From positions 8,245,002 to 8,309,001 of the forward strand of contig VZSE01006462.1 of assembly GCA_013398275.1 (NCBI GenBank): DNA of 64,000 nt, given 5' to 3'. Below are positions 36,885-49,700 of the stretch, in pieces (position 1 is the first letter of the stretch; the number at the start of each line of letters is the position of its first letter). This stretch comes from Promerops cafer. Its lineage: Eukaryota; Chordata; Aves; Passeriformes; Nectariniidae. The notes under the pieces were generated by a model, which ran no database searches, was not told the origin of the DNA, and saw only the letters and a program-made list of their open reading frames with translations. The translations under genes were made by a program, and so were the position numbers.

Positions 36885-37756
36885 CAGTTGCATTCATGGA
36901 ACCTAAAAAAGGCTAATATTAGTTTTAAATGAAAAGCTTTTTTATTCAATATCTGCTCATGAAAGGAGAAAAATCCAATGTTAGCCTAATGATGCGGTTT
37001 TTCCCCTTATCAGCTTCTTTTTGCCCATAGGCTTTATAAAAGTCCCCTAGCACTGGGTAATGTTATATACCATATGTGTTGCCTACAGTACCTCAGCACA
37101 ACAGGGCAGATTAAGGACAGAGTTTCCACCTACCCTTTGAAGATTTATGTCAGACCTTTTAACCTCCTGTGAAAACAGTTTGGTGATTTAATTCTTTTTA
37201 TGATACTCAGCAACAGCTTTCATATTTCCACAAACACTATGTAGCTGTCATACCGTAAACAGTCATAAACTAATCCAGGCTTCTCCATATTGGAGCAAGG
37301 TATGACAGAAAGCAATGGGGTTCAAGGATTGTGAATTTTCTTTCCTGACAGCTGGGGTTCACAGAACTTGTCGAGTTTGTAAACTTTTCCCTCCCCTCTA
37401 ATTCTCTTTTCACCCCAATTTAAACAAACAAATATGCTTGGAGTTTTTTGTGTGCTTCACAGTATAATTTGGCTTGAAATTCAAGACAGACACATATGGA
37501 GACCATATACAGTATCTGTGGTCTGCTAGTCCTTGGCTTCCTTCGTTGGGCTGAACTCTGCATGTTAGGAGTTTAGAGACAGCCTCCCTAAAAGACTTGC
37601 CTGTGTTATGGACAGATGCTGAGCTTTCCAGCTTTTATTCATCAAAGAAAGCCTACCTAGATGCATTTTGGGCCTCCTTTTGTAATTTTCATATGCCTTA
37701 CAACCATGACTGGATGTGACACACACTACATTACTGAGCAGTACCTTTATGCTTGT
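36885..37756. other. Unique sequence, nothing recognised
   Basis: AT-rich sequence without coding support. It leads into the first MIR-like relic. Confidence 0.5.
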
Positions 37757-37857
37757 GGAGCTGAATCCAGAGAAAGATTAAGTGACTTGGTGAAAGTCAC
37801 ACAGGAAGTTTGTGACAGAGTCAAGAATTTCCTGAAAGCCGAGCTACTGTTTTCAGT
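37757..37857 (+). mobile_element. MIR-like SINE relic
   Basis: The segment follows the core of MIR-type SINEs on the plus strand: 'agattaagtgacttgg', then 'aaagtcacacaggaag', then 'gtgacagagtcaagaatt'. Such tRNA-derived SINEs spread in early amniotes and survive in birds only as rare eroded copies. An open frame (37661-37903) crossing it is accidental. Confidence 0.65.
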
Positions 37858-38067
37858 TATTGCTTTTCTAGTTCTTCTTTGGCAGTATTCAAAACAGAGG
37901 TGAATACTATACTGAGTATTCGTCTCTGTATATGTATTAATTAAGAGAAGATCTGCCGACCTTTCTTCAAAGGGCGTCTCTAAGGAGAGAAAGGAGACAA
38001 AGTGCAGGAGAAAGGACTTATTAGTTGCACCCCATGCACGTGTCAAAAGCTAAAACACAGAGCCAGT

Positions 38068-38170
38068 AATGCAGTCTGCTCCAGGCCACACAGGAAGTTT
38101 GTAGCAGAGACAGGGAATTTAATCTACATCCCCTGAATCCCAGTCCATGCTTTCAATGTCTTCCTTAACC
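38068..38170 (+). mobile_element. Second MIR-like SINE relic
   Basis: Same family and strand as the relic about 300 bases upstream. It shows 'aggccacacaggaag', 'gtagcagagacagggaatt' and a 3' part like 'cctgaatcccagtccatgc' followed by 'ccttaacc', a part poorly preserved in the first relic. The two share an exact 16-base run starting at 37798 and 38087. Confidence 0.7.
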
Positions 38171-41100
38171 AGGTCATATTTCATATGATACGCAGTCTGT
38201 ACCTTGTAGTCTTGGACATTCTTTATTTATTTATTTTTATTCTCCCTTCCTCTCTGAAATAATCTAATCCAGCAATATTTGCACTGAACTTTTGAACCTT
38301 TGATGTTTAAGTAGGTTCAAAATTAGGCAAACTGTGTTTTCATGTTAATTGGAATCACTGGGCCTGGATCTTTTAGCAGCTTCCACATGGCTAATTTCAA
38401 ACTCCCATGTCAGCCTGAAAGAAAAAAACACATCAGGTCCCATTAGATGTGTTAAACATTTTAACTGTACAAAATGTGGGGTGAGGTAGATCTCTGGAAA
38501 ACTGAATCAAGAGAATGACAGGCATCTGTGTGTATACTTCCTCCTGCCTGGGCTGAAGGTCATTATTTTGAACTAATAGCTGACCCCTTTGGCCTCTAGA
38601 AGGCCATTATGCTTAATGGCCTGAGCTAATTTGTTGTGCTACAGGGTTGGTTGATCTTTATTTTAATCTGCACCTTCTCCTGCTCTTGTGGGGAAAGCAA
38701 CTGCTCTGATATAATCCAGTTGGCACCAAACTGCCTAAAGGAGGGAACAGATAGGAGACAGGACTTTACTCAGTAATTTACTGAGGATTGACTTTCTTGC
38801 CAAAAAACAAACAGAAAAAGTCAAGGAAAGAAAGGCAAAACATATGTATACATATGCACTCACTTAGATGTGCACAGAGTGTAAGAGAGTGAGAGAGCAG
38901 GAGTGAACCAGGGAAGAGGGAATGGAAAAGGGGGAACAAGGGAAATTGTGATAAAGAAAGACACACTTTCACGAGCAAATCTACATTTTTAACCCCATTT
39001 TCCTTTCTTTGAGACACTTTGGAAGAATAACACCCACATGTTTTGCTGCCAGGAAACAGAGATAGTTTTGTTAGCTCCTTTTCTCACAAAATAAAGTACT
39101 TATTTTAAAAGCAAAATCCCTTTGCCAGCCACGTGCCCGTATATCTTCTGGCATTACTAAACGGGCTGTTGTGAGTGACACAATTAAAAATCAGCTAAAA
39201 TAGAAAGCAAACACATAAAGAGCATCATCTGTTAGTCACATTCTCAGAGGGGAGGCAAAATCTCATGGGGTGCTGCTCTCACAACATTTGCACAGACAGC
39301 ACTGTTTTTGTCTCCTTGAAACCTTTCTTCAGCTCCTCAGCTCAGGAAGGAGCAGCATTGCTCAGAGGGGGTATGGGGCTCCACCAGCAGCAGCAGGGTT
39401 GGGGTTGCAGGATTTGTGGGCAAAGAGGAAGACAGGCTCTTGTCCCTTCTCTACCCTCAGCGTTTTTCCTCTGACAGTGTGTCACAGAGTCTTTTTGTCT
39501 TACCTGATATAAATTTACATTTTCTCCTTCCACTGCTGATCCTGGTCTTCTGCACACATCCTGTGCCCTGGGTAAGGAGAGGGAACATAATGAAAAAATG
39601 TCAAATCAGCAGCAAAATGAAGATTTTATAGCATACAGGAGCTTGCATGCAGAGGAGCAAAGCTGCTTTACATGTGTGTGCTTTTGTATCTGCAGTCACA
39701 CATGCATGAAATGCCCTAGAAATGTGCACAGCATGACCAACTATTGCAAATCACAGGTCGTTGTTCCTCCTTTTTCCCACTAATTTTCCACGGTCCGCTG
39801 GTCTTGCTGATATCTTGTCTAATGTGCTGTGGTTGGCTGTTCGGGGAGGCTTGGACACTGCTTCATATCTGTGTTATGCAGAAAACTGCAGAAGTGACAG
39901 GGCCTTGGAACTGTGCAGTGGTGTCCTCCCCCATCTGCACCCATTGCAGCTGGCAGCAAGCAGTGCTTCCCTTGGGGCTCCAGTCCTTCCCTCCGGGGCT
40001 TCAGTTCTGCCTGTACTGGAGCCCTCTGGATGTGGGTGGTGAAAGTCACTGGCATCCCTGATGCTGTCATTGAGCATGACTCCCCCCAGGCAGTCCAGTC
40101 CTGCCAGCAAAGCCAATGGGAATGCAGTGTTTGTTTCCACGGCTCAGCCTTGGGTCGGGGTCTGTCCCTGTTAATGGTGTCTGGGTTCCATGACTAAATT
40201 ACCTACAGCAGTAGCCTTGGCATTCAGGGGTGGGATGGAAAGCTTAAGCTGATATGCCCAGATGTCCAAATTCTTAAATATATGAGAATTATACTCTTGC
40301 ACTTAATTAAAAAAAAAAAATGCACACAGATGAATTTCTATTACATTTCTGGCCTGCACTCAGTCCCAGAGGTTCCTTGCATTTGCTGTGATGGACGTTA
40401 AAAGTCACAGCTGCACAGGGGAAGGGTTGCTGGTCCGATGGTCCCAGGGTATCATACGGCTCCACCATGTACGGAAATGAGTGTCCCCATGGGGCAGCCC
40501 GAGATGTGGCCTGTGCTCAGCCATGTGGACCCAAGTCCTTGGGCAGCTTTCCTGTGCGTGGGAAATCTTCCCCTGTCCTTGTAGTGCAGGTCCCCCCTGG
40601 CTTTGGACTATCAGGAGAGCACAGGGCCCAGGATCTCCATTGTTTGTCGGAGGGTGTGCACCTCAGGTATTAAACACACCTCGAATCTTTCCATCTACAT
40701 CAGCCTGAAAATTTGCAGTACTACGCTCTACAATTTAGGCAATTAATTGAAAAAGTCATTTAAAAAGCAATTTCTTGCAGTGACTAGGTAAAAAAAGGTT
40801 AAAAATCAAGATCTAAAAATTATATGTCTGAAACAGCGTGTCTCATAGTTTGATCATGTGTGCAGCAGTGTTATCATGGTTTTCCCTTTTTTTTTTTTTT
40901 TTTTAGATTTTCTTTTTTGGTTTAATTTCTCTGTAAGATCTTTGGGTTTCTAATGTTTTGAGTTATAAGGTTCCCACAGAAGATCTCCCATGGTAGACTG
41001 AGTACCCTAGCAAAATAAAAGGCCTCCTGCAGGTGGTGCTACAATGCTGCAAGTATTTTTTAATTAGAATAGGCACAAAAAATGCCTCCATTATAATTTT

Positions 41101-43049
41101 CTCTCACTTTACAACAAATGAAAGTGTCTGTCTGGGAAGTAGCTCATTATAGGCAGCCAGGTTCAAACTAGCTTCAAATGAAGATGTACAGGTAAATCAT
41201 CTTGGAGACCTGGACCTAACCCACTCTCAGTAGCACAACTCCTCTTTCTCAGCACAGCTAGCAGTTGTGACATATTAAGAAAATAATTTCTTCTCCCCCT
41301 GAAAATTCTGAAGAAAATTTTTGCTGTAGTTTCCATGTCCAATGACTCGTGCAGTTAAATATGATGATGCAAAATGAGGCTGTAAGATGTCCTGTAACAG
41401 ATGGGTTAATATCTTACACCCCATATTAGTGTAGGAAAGTAAAACAACAGACAATCATGGAAAAACGGTTAAAAACCCCTTAAGTGTCTGCTAACAAAAA
41501 AATTTCATATTTTATGCATCTCTGATTTTCCACAGACTGGGCAAATAGCTTGACTTAGCCATAGTAGCCCGATGGGCCACCTCTGAATTGACACAGCCAG
41601 AATTCATTGCTTTTTGCCTTTAAATGGCATTGGATAGCCCCCCAAAAATGAAGCCATTATGTAGGAAAAAGAGTTAACCTGTGGAGAAAAATACCTCCAT
41701 TTAAAACCTTTGTAAGTTCAATGATGTTTACAAGAAAATTTTTACTCCACAGATTTTCTTGTCTTTAGAAATGTGTCTTCTTTTTCATCTTTCTTGCCTG
41801 CTGAAATTTTGTTTCTCCTTTATTTTTTTGTCTGTTTATGGATTTACTGGTTATTGTGAAAGAAAAACAAAAAGTAAAAATCTGTAGGGGAAAAAAGGCA
41901 AATCAACTACCTTTCCTGACTAAATATGAAACATTAAAATGTATTAATATAAAATATTAAATATCTTTTGCTATTGCTTTTGCCTTCCATTTTAGTTTTT
42001 ATCCCAAACACACTCATAAGTAATTATTTTCCTTTCTCTATGAAAATATGTTTTTAAGTGTGCCTGCTTGCTAGTCACAAACTGTTGCAATCCTTGTAGT
42101 TAAGATAACCTAGAATAGCATCCTGTGATGTTACCCCACTTGCATTTGCACAGGAAAAAAAATCATTAAACCATCAACACAAATGCATTTAGGGCTGTCA
42201 GATCAGAAAGTAAACGGAGGCTGAATGATGATGTAGTAGCAACACTTCTATAAGAAACAGCTGCAATTAAATTAAAAATGCAGTGACAATAATTAAAATA
42301 TATGAAATATTTCTTTCCAGTAACATTTAATATTATGCTTCAGTATGATTTTCTATTTTTTTCTCTTCCTTATGTACAGCACCTGAAAATTCCCAGGAAA
42401 TTTACAGGAAGAAGCATCTATTTGGAGACAATAACAACTTGCTCTTCAGTGCAATTCCAAGGAATGTCAGGACAGGTGCAATATCCATTTATTCTTCAAT
42501 CTCATTCTCAGAGAGGTACAGTGTGTCTGGGTTAGCATGGCTATTAGCAGTTCAACACCAAATTTTTTTTTTTAATAATTAGAGAAAAGGTTGCTTCTTA
42601 TAAATTGAAAGCCTATTAGTACTCACCAGCTGAACTAATAGGATATTGTGTTACACACATCTATTTCCTTGCAATGTGCTGCTGTGACCAAGAAGATACT
42701 CCTTATTTAATGTAATAGCACTGGCACAAAAGAATTTTAATTTTTTTTTTTTATGGACTGAAACCCTGCATGTAGATAAGGTTTTAAAACACATAAAACA
42801 ATGCCTATCACTAAACAACCATGTCTTCTTGAAAGACCAGATGCATAGAGGGAATATAGAGACATTTTCTGAGGTTTCTTTGAAAAAGTCTAATCTTCAG
42901 AAGAAATTTCTAATGAAAATAAGTGACTAGAAAGATTCAGTGCCTGCATATGCACACCTTCTGCCCTCTTGGGAAGAAAGCTTTGCCTTAGAGTGTTATT
43001 AGTTCATTTTTGGAGACACTAACCCCGGGGACTGTTCATACGGATGCTA
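38171..43049. other. Single-copy sequence, no gene supported
   Basis: Contents noticed are a purine-rich tract at about 38880-38950, a GC-richer block at 39280-40680 with overlapping chance frames on both strands, an 18-base poly-T run at 40887-40904, and AT-rich sequence from 40700 onward. No known element or gene was recognised. Confidence 0.5.
40887..40904. repeat. Poly-T run of 18
   Basis: Pure T run in unique sequence. A retroposon tail on the minus strand is possible, but no body was found. Confidence 0.9.
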
Positions 43050-43240
43050 TTTATGGCTTTCTTGAAACACATCAATGTGTCCTTGAGGGTAAAGGAATGA
43101 CACCAAGTCTGGACTCAGCACTCCAGGGGTTTCTGCACCAGCAGCAGATCTCTGGGGAACCCTTCCTCTATGACTGGTCTGTTTTAGGGCTCTATGCCTT
43201 TCTTTGGATGAGTCCCAGAGCTCTGTATGGGTCACACCAC
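43050..43240 (-). mobile_element. Old CR1 LINE fragment
   Basis: Read on the minus strand, the order of blocks matches the CR1 ORF2 C-terminal region. On the plus strand these are 'actcagcactccaggg' with 'tttctgcaccagcag', then 'ctctggggaacccttcctct', then 'tttggatgagtcccagag', corresponding to the better preserved copy at 51209-51940. Divergence is high and neither end is intact. Open frames across it on both strands are accidental. Confidence 0.5.
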
Positions 43241-43620
43241 ACAGGCAAGATTAGAGGGAGACACCTGGTTAGCTGAGCCCGAGGGGTTTATGCGGTACCT
43301 CATGCTTAGCTGCTCAGTGCTGTGGAGATTGAAGTGATTTATGTGCACAGGCACACAGGGGACCTCTCAAACAGGGACATAGAGGCTCAGGTCCCACTGA
43401 CAAAGAGAGTTAGAATGAAGCCCAAGTTGGATTCAGACACTTCATGTAACTTTGAGGCCACCATTAGAGGAAATATGTCTTTTTTGTGGATTTATTTTTC
43501 TGCATTATTAAAATTACTTTCCATATTTATTTTATCACTGATATGTAAATGTCATCACAGAGCTTAAGTGAAGGTCAACCAGCTACTGACTGTAAACCCT
43601 GTAAAACACTCCTATTATTG

Positions 43621-43621
<1 letters not shown>
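43241..43621. other. No gene recognised between CR1 fragment and microsatellite
   Basis: Moderately AT-rich. The part at 43330-43440 has faint SINE-like wording but not enough to name a family. Confidence 0.45.

Positions 43622-43700
<79 letters not shown>
43622..43700. repeat. Compound microsatellite (TTA)14 then (TAG)13
   Basis: A run of about 14 TTA units at 43622-43663 passes directly into 13 TAG units at 43662-43700. The second motif differs from the first by one base, suggesting that a point mutation in one unit was itself amplified by slippage. Apparent poly-isoleucine and poly-serine frames crossing it are artefacts. Confidence 0.97.
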
Positions 43701-43701
<1 letters not shown>

Positions 43702-43702
<1 letters not shown>

Positions 43703-46700
43703 CTTTGCTGGAACATAATGCTCTTCTAAAACAAAATCTCTGCTTTTGGATCTCTTCATACACTGGAACTACAGAGTAAACTTTTAGTGGTTGGAAAACA
43801 ACCTACTGTATCTTTACCTGAGAAGGAAATGGTTTTGCTGTCTCGTTGGTGAAGCTACTTTGAGATACTTCTGGAGCTTATAATTTAATGGCTGTACCAA
43901 TTTTAAACGGGAAATGTGTTACTGACATAACAGACATCTACCAGAAACCATCAGAAAAAAACCACAAAATCTGTTGAGGCAGAAAGAGCAAGGCAGTTAC
44001 TATATCAGAGAACCACAGGCTTTTCATATTTGCTAAAGAATTTTCCCTGGCTGGGCAGTCTGTTGACATAAACCTGAAGCAACTGAGAAACCATTTCTAT
44101 ATTAGTACTTTGCTCAACTGCTGATAAAAAGCCTAGTTGTAAATCCTTTCTATATGAAAGTAAGCAGGATTTTATTTTTTTTTTCCTTTGAAACGATCAT
44201 CAGAATCATTTGATTTAACATCACTGAAAGATTAACATAGGCAAGAAGCCTGCAGATTGAATCAAGGGGCTTTTGGTTGTAACAAGATTGTCTTGCCTAC
44301 AGGAAAGGACTCAAATAGATGTAAAGAAGCAGAAGTTTTTGCCAGGCTCCTCACTTATTGCTCTACTAAACCTGGAAAATTCTTACTTCTATTCTCTGTG
44401 AAAAGAGGTCACAAACCACCTCATCGTTCACCATAACCTTCTAAGATTTCCACAGAGCACCCTGAGAGTACCTTCACTATGTATGTGAGCTGTCCATGTG
44501 AAGCCTTCCCATAGACCAGCTCCTTGTTAACTTGGACAGGGCTTGAGCAGACTGTGAAACAAAATAACTCTATTAAAGAGGAGTTTATCTGTTGGTAATT
44601 GGAAGGGGCCTAAAGGCAGTGCTCAGAATGTCCACATTCAAACTGAACTGGTCATAGACCCGAGGAACATATTAGCTGAGTAAATTGGCCTTTCAACTTG
44701 GCACATTTCTTGACATACCTAATAATATTGAGAACAAAGTAGAAAGAGATTAGAAAAAAAAAAAAATCAGTATTTACCATGTGGCCAGAAACTACTCTCA
44801 GTTGCTCTGGTCATATATAAACATTATATTAATTCTTGTGCAAAGTGGTGGCTGCAATGCCTCACACAAAAGCACAATTATTGTGTGTTCTGGGTAGGCA
44901 TTTACAGCTACGTTGTCTCAAAGAGAAAGATAAACAACATGCATACATGTTTATTTTCCTACAGTGCAGGGAACCTTTTCCTCTTATTTCTATACACATT
45001 AGATGGCTCCCCTCCTACTAGTTTTTGTAAAGAATGGCTTTAGCTTGTAAATTGCAGGATAAAGCACTTCAAAGGCATGGCAGCAGGAGTGTAGATTTTG
45101 TTCTCTATTTTGTATTAAACATCTCTGAATGCAAGGAAAGAAATACCTGGTCAGCAGATAACTCAAGGGCTGACTGGAATGTCACTTGTGAGTCCTCTTG
45201 GGAAGAAGAAGCCATCCCTGTCTGAGGCAGATTTCCAAGAGTACAAAATTTCCATTCTGAATCACCATGAATAGTTACCGCCATTATTTGTTTCTTTTTA
45301 ATTTTTTTTTTTTTTTTATTGCAACTATCTTACTTAAAGCAGTGCTGACTGGGTTATTTCAGTAATTGCAAAATGCTTAATTTATTAAAATATTTCTCTT
45401 ACAAAAAAGTTTGTATTACACTTTATATAAAATTCTGCTTCTAAATAAAAAGTTTCAGAACAGAAATACTGTGAAAAGCTTAGGTTTCTACCAATTAAAA
45501 ACCAAAAACATTGAAATCTGCAGAGCTAAATTCTCTGAAGGTATGAGAGATTGAGCCTTGATCAAAGAGCATTTTCTAGTGAGAAATATTTGGCTATGCA
45601 TGTCCAGTTAACTGTTTGCCTTTCCAACAAGGTGAACAGATTGGGAGACAGAAAGAAGTGTGGCATTTTGAAGACTGCTGATATAAACATTCATGTCTGC
45701 ATATGAGGAACGGTCAGCAGAAGACCAAACACAAAATCAGCCAGTGTAATGCCAGGATGATGCCTGCCTGATGACCACATTACTTTCTGTTGCAGTGGGG
45801 GTACTATAATTTGCATCATGCCTGCATTTCTTCTATATTTTTTTCCTCCAGAACTGTAAAAAACAATGTACTACAAAAATATTTTTTCTTGAGTAAATAG
45901 TCACGTGACATCCTAAGAATAGATAAAATTAATTTTATCTCTTCATTGTTTACTTTTAAGATTTTTCTGAAGTAGCAGAAAAGAAATCAATAATGTTTAA
46001 AGAAATTAGTTTTGACATTTGAAATCTGACACACAAGGTTGGCATATTTTCAGTGTTTGGTTTGCCATTCCTTTGCAGCTACTGCTAATGGCTTTGCAGT
46101 ATTCTGAACTTTGGATGTGCAGAAATGGTTCCAAGTAATATGTCTCAGAGATATGAAGGCAGAAAAATGCTTTTTAAAGGCAACATTGGTGTTTTTCTCC
46201 ACTGTGAAATTTTATGTAGGAGTGTTGCTTTTTTAAGTTCTCTAACATGTGATGGGAACTGGTGGAGCAGCAGTTACAAAATTTAGCATATTCCGGGAGC
46301 TGACAAAAATCTTTAATTAGGCATGCATTTTAATTTAAAGAAAAATATTTAGTTTATTAATAATATTTGCTTCCCACAAAGTTATTTTGACCTTTCATAA
46401 AACAAAAAGTCAAACCAATGGAAACATAAAATTTAGATCTGGAATTATAGAATAAATCTAGAAACATGGGCATGGTCTCTCCTGCTCCATTTTTCTCTAC
46501 TATCTGCTTGCTGAAAGCAGTATATACACTGCTTTATCCTGGCGATTATAGTGTTTTGCAATTTTTCAGCAGAATGGAGGGTGAGTATACATTGGTTGAT
46601 CTTCCTGGAAGGATAGAAGGAGCAGCGAGCACCTGTGGTATGATTGCTGCTGGGCATCCCCTGTCCACTTCCACTTCTGCATGTGGCAGGAAAGGTACCA

Positions 46701-49700
46701 GCCTATGGTTTACATACACTAGGGAAACGTGATTTGCAGACTAACAGACAAGAACGTATATCAGAACAACAGGCTGGAATACTGGCATTTTTTTCCTCAG
46801 TGTCAAAAGTGGTTAGACATATATCATATTTTCCTAGCCTGTCTGAAATGCAAACTATCTTTATGCCTGGAATAACTATTTGTAAATTGCTGTTAAAGGC
46901 AAACACATGAGTTCTTCGCTAATGGAAGAAGGGAAATAAGTTTGCTGTGCAAAATGGCACCTGTGAAGAGAAGAAACAAACCCAAGGAGCCAAAGAAAGA
47001 AAAGAAAGATGCATATGCAAATATATTTGTACATGTGCCCACACAAATGCATTCACGCGTGTGTGCATATTTTCATTCCAAATGCAAAGTGGGATTGATC
47101 TTGGTTAACATTGGACAACAAAAATGTAGACTCCATCTGAAAAGTTATGCTCTTCAATCATATTAATTATATAGAGACAAGTAGGGAGCTCCCATAGTAT
47201 GAGTAGATTAATCCTAAAGCAGAAGTCTAAGATCAATTCAAGTAATTCTGCCTCCCTCATTTTCCCCCTCAGCCACACAGTAATTTCTGGCTTTCTTTTC
47301 TACAACCTGTAAGAGTGTCATCATTGTCTCAATTAATTTAGGAAAAACAAATCCCAGAGCTGTGAAGTGCCATAGCAATGGAGGGCTGAAGGAATAGCCC
47401 AGGGATAGAGAGCAGCTCCTCTCCACAATGTAGACTGGGACTAAGCCATATTAAGCCTTGTGGAATACATTTTAATATGCACAGACTTTTTACATAAAGT
47501 CTTCTCTTCCTGTTCCTAAAATTTAAAATAAATAAACTTTTTAATGAGAAGACTGAAAAATCTGAATGAATTTTTTATTTTCTTAAATGCTTTGCTTATA
47601 TCAAAGGTGTTTTCCTGAAGCCCTTAAAATAATCAACGGAGAGTCATTTTCCAACCCAGATGGTAATTTAGAAATATCCAGGACATAAGCCTGTTCTATT
47701 TTGTGAGTGTATAAGGGTGACACAACAGTCTCCAGTAGTTCACCAGATAACACTGCTGTTGGGAAAGCCTTCAGATAATGTAGGAGCTGATCTAAAGCAA
47801 CACAAAATCAGCTTCAATTGAAGTTAAAATTTTAGCTGAATCCCTTTTATTTTAATCAACTTTTTCATTAATATATATTTCTTTGCATTTTCATTTCCCA
47901 GTCAGGAACAGAGGTGGAAGTTCAGAAAAGCTTTCTTTTTTTTTGTTGTTTACTGAGAGAGAAGATCTCAAAAAGTCTGTAAGAAAATTGGTTCTTTTAA
48001 GGATTTCAACATTCTGAACAGAATCACATAGTCTTCAAGAAGGGAGTTTATATTAATTGAGGTAAATAACTGCATTTACAGAAGAAAGTTTTACTTACTG
48101 AATGCATTTCCAGTGAACATCACATGTATGTTAGCAATAATGATACAACCACCAACAGAAGAAATGTGCCTACAGAATGCATTACATTTGAAATTTCCTC
48201 CTTCTCAGTAAGGAAAAGATCCAGCTGGATGCAAGGCTTTCTAGTCTACACCTATGTTATACACTCAAAATGCCATGATAGCCTTTACACTATCTGATTA
48301 CTAGCACCATTTTTCCCTTTACCAGCTGGTGCTCTCCCAGAAATCTTCCAGGGAGCATAAACCAATCCTGACAAATAATCTCAATTCAGCCACCATGTCT
48401 TGGAAGGTAGGAGACTTTAAATGCATGGATGTGGGCCAGTACCCACACAACCAAACCCAGAGAATGGGCCCCAATACAATGGCCTCTAATGGGGGAGAAG
48501 TTGCTTTAGAATTTTTACTGCCTGTGACTATATGAAACAGCAGTGTGATGAAGTGAAATAAAATACCGAACCTAAATTAATGTGCTTTTGGGGCTATAAG
48601 ACTAAATTTTTGGTGACAAAAGTGGAGTCAGAGATTGTTACCTTGAATTCATACTTTCCACTCCTCTCCTGCTCTAACTAGAAACAGATGACCTGAAAAT
48701 CACAATACTTAACCCATGATGAGGTCTCTGATGGGTTCTGGTTTAACCATACATAAGCCTTTTGGCAAGGTATATTTTGAAAGGAATCAGGAAGCCGAGC
48801 CAAAGCCTTATTGGGGGGTATTTCTGCCCTTGCTATGTTGTGGTCTCATCATGTCACTCAGGAATGAGGCACTTGCTGTTACATTAAACACAAAAATAAC
48901 ACAGGAAATTGATTTATGTTGGCACAGTTTTCCTATTTTAAATTATTTACCTGAAATCCAAACCAGAACTGCAGTCAAAGTATAGTTCAGAGCTCAGATT
49001 TCTTGGGCTCACATGTTAAAGAACTTGACATTTGATCCAGATGGTCCATATGCCTTTGATTACTGTTTTCTGGTAAATAAAATGAAGAGAGTATATACGT
49101 TCACTACCACATTGGAAAAAGATAAAATAATGTCAAGAGGTTTATAAAATAAGTTAATGAAAGTAGCCAGAAAGTGAGAACAAATATGTCTGCTTTCACT
49201 ACAGATCTTTAGTATCCCCTTTTATCTACTGATGCTTGTGTTGGTGTTTGGAGCCAAGAGAAAAGTGCACAAAGATGCCCTGCACATTAGTGAGTAATTA
49301 ACAAATGCCACCAACTGCAACTGCACATCTTTTGCAAATATGGACTGAAGTGAAAAAAATATTTTTCAGTTTTAAATGTAATGTTTTATCAGCAGATAGA
49401 GAACTGGAGGTCAGAGGGCACCTTACCTATAAGGCTGAGATGGGGAATATGTTAAGATATCACATTCAGTTGTGATCAGTTTGATACCAGTTTTTAAAGA
49501 GTGCCTGCCAGACTGTACTGTAAGTAGTGGGAGCATTTTTGAGATAGGAGGTTTTTGGTTAACTTTATGATTATCATTAGGTTTTTTCCTCATTCTTTTG
49601 CACTTTGGGTCCTAGCCAGAACCTGAAAAGGAAATACCTCTGTACCCCGAGAGAAACTATTTGTGAAGAATTTCTGGCTTGACCTTAAACAGGAATTGTC

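Noticed and set aside
37661..37903. Plus-strand frame of 80 codons
   Set aside because: Its central part is the MIR-like SINE relic, so the frame is accidental.
39744..40197. Several overlapping frames on both strands
   Set aside because: They reflect the GC-rich composition; no domain, splice or start context supports any one of them.
43549..43779. Poly-isoleucine/poly-serine protein
   Set aside because: Produced entirely by translation through the compound TTA/TAG microsatellite.
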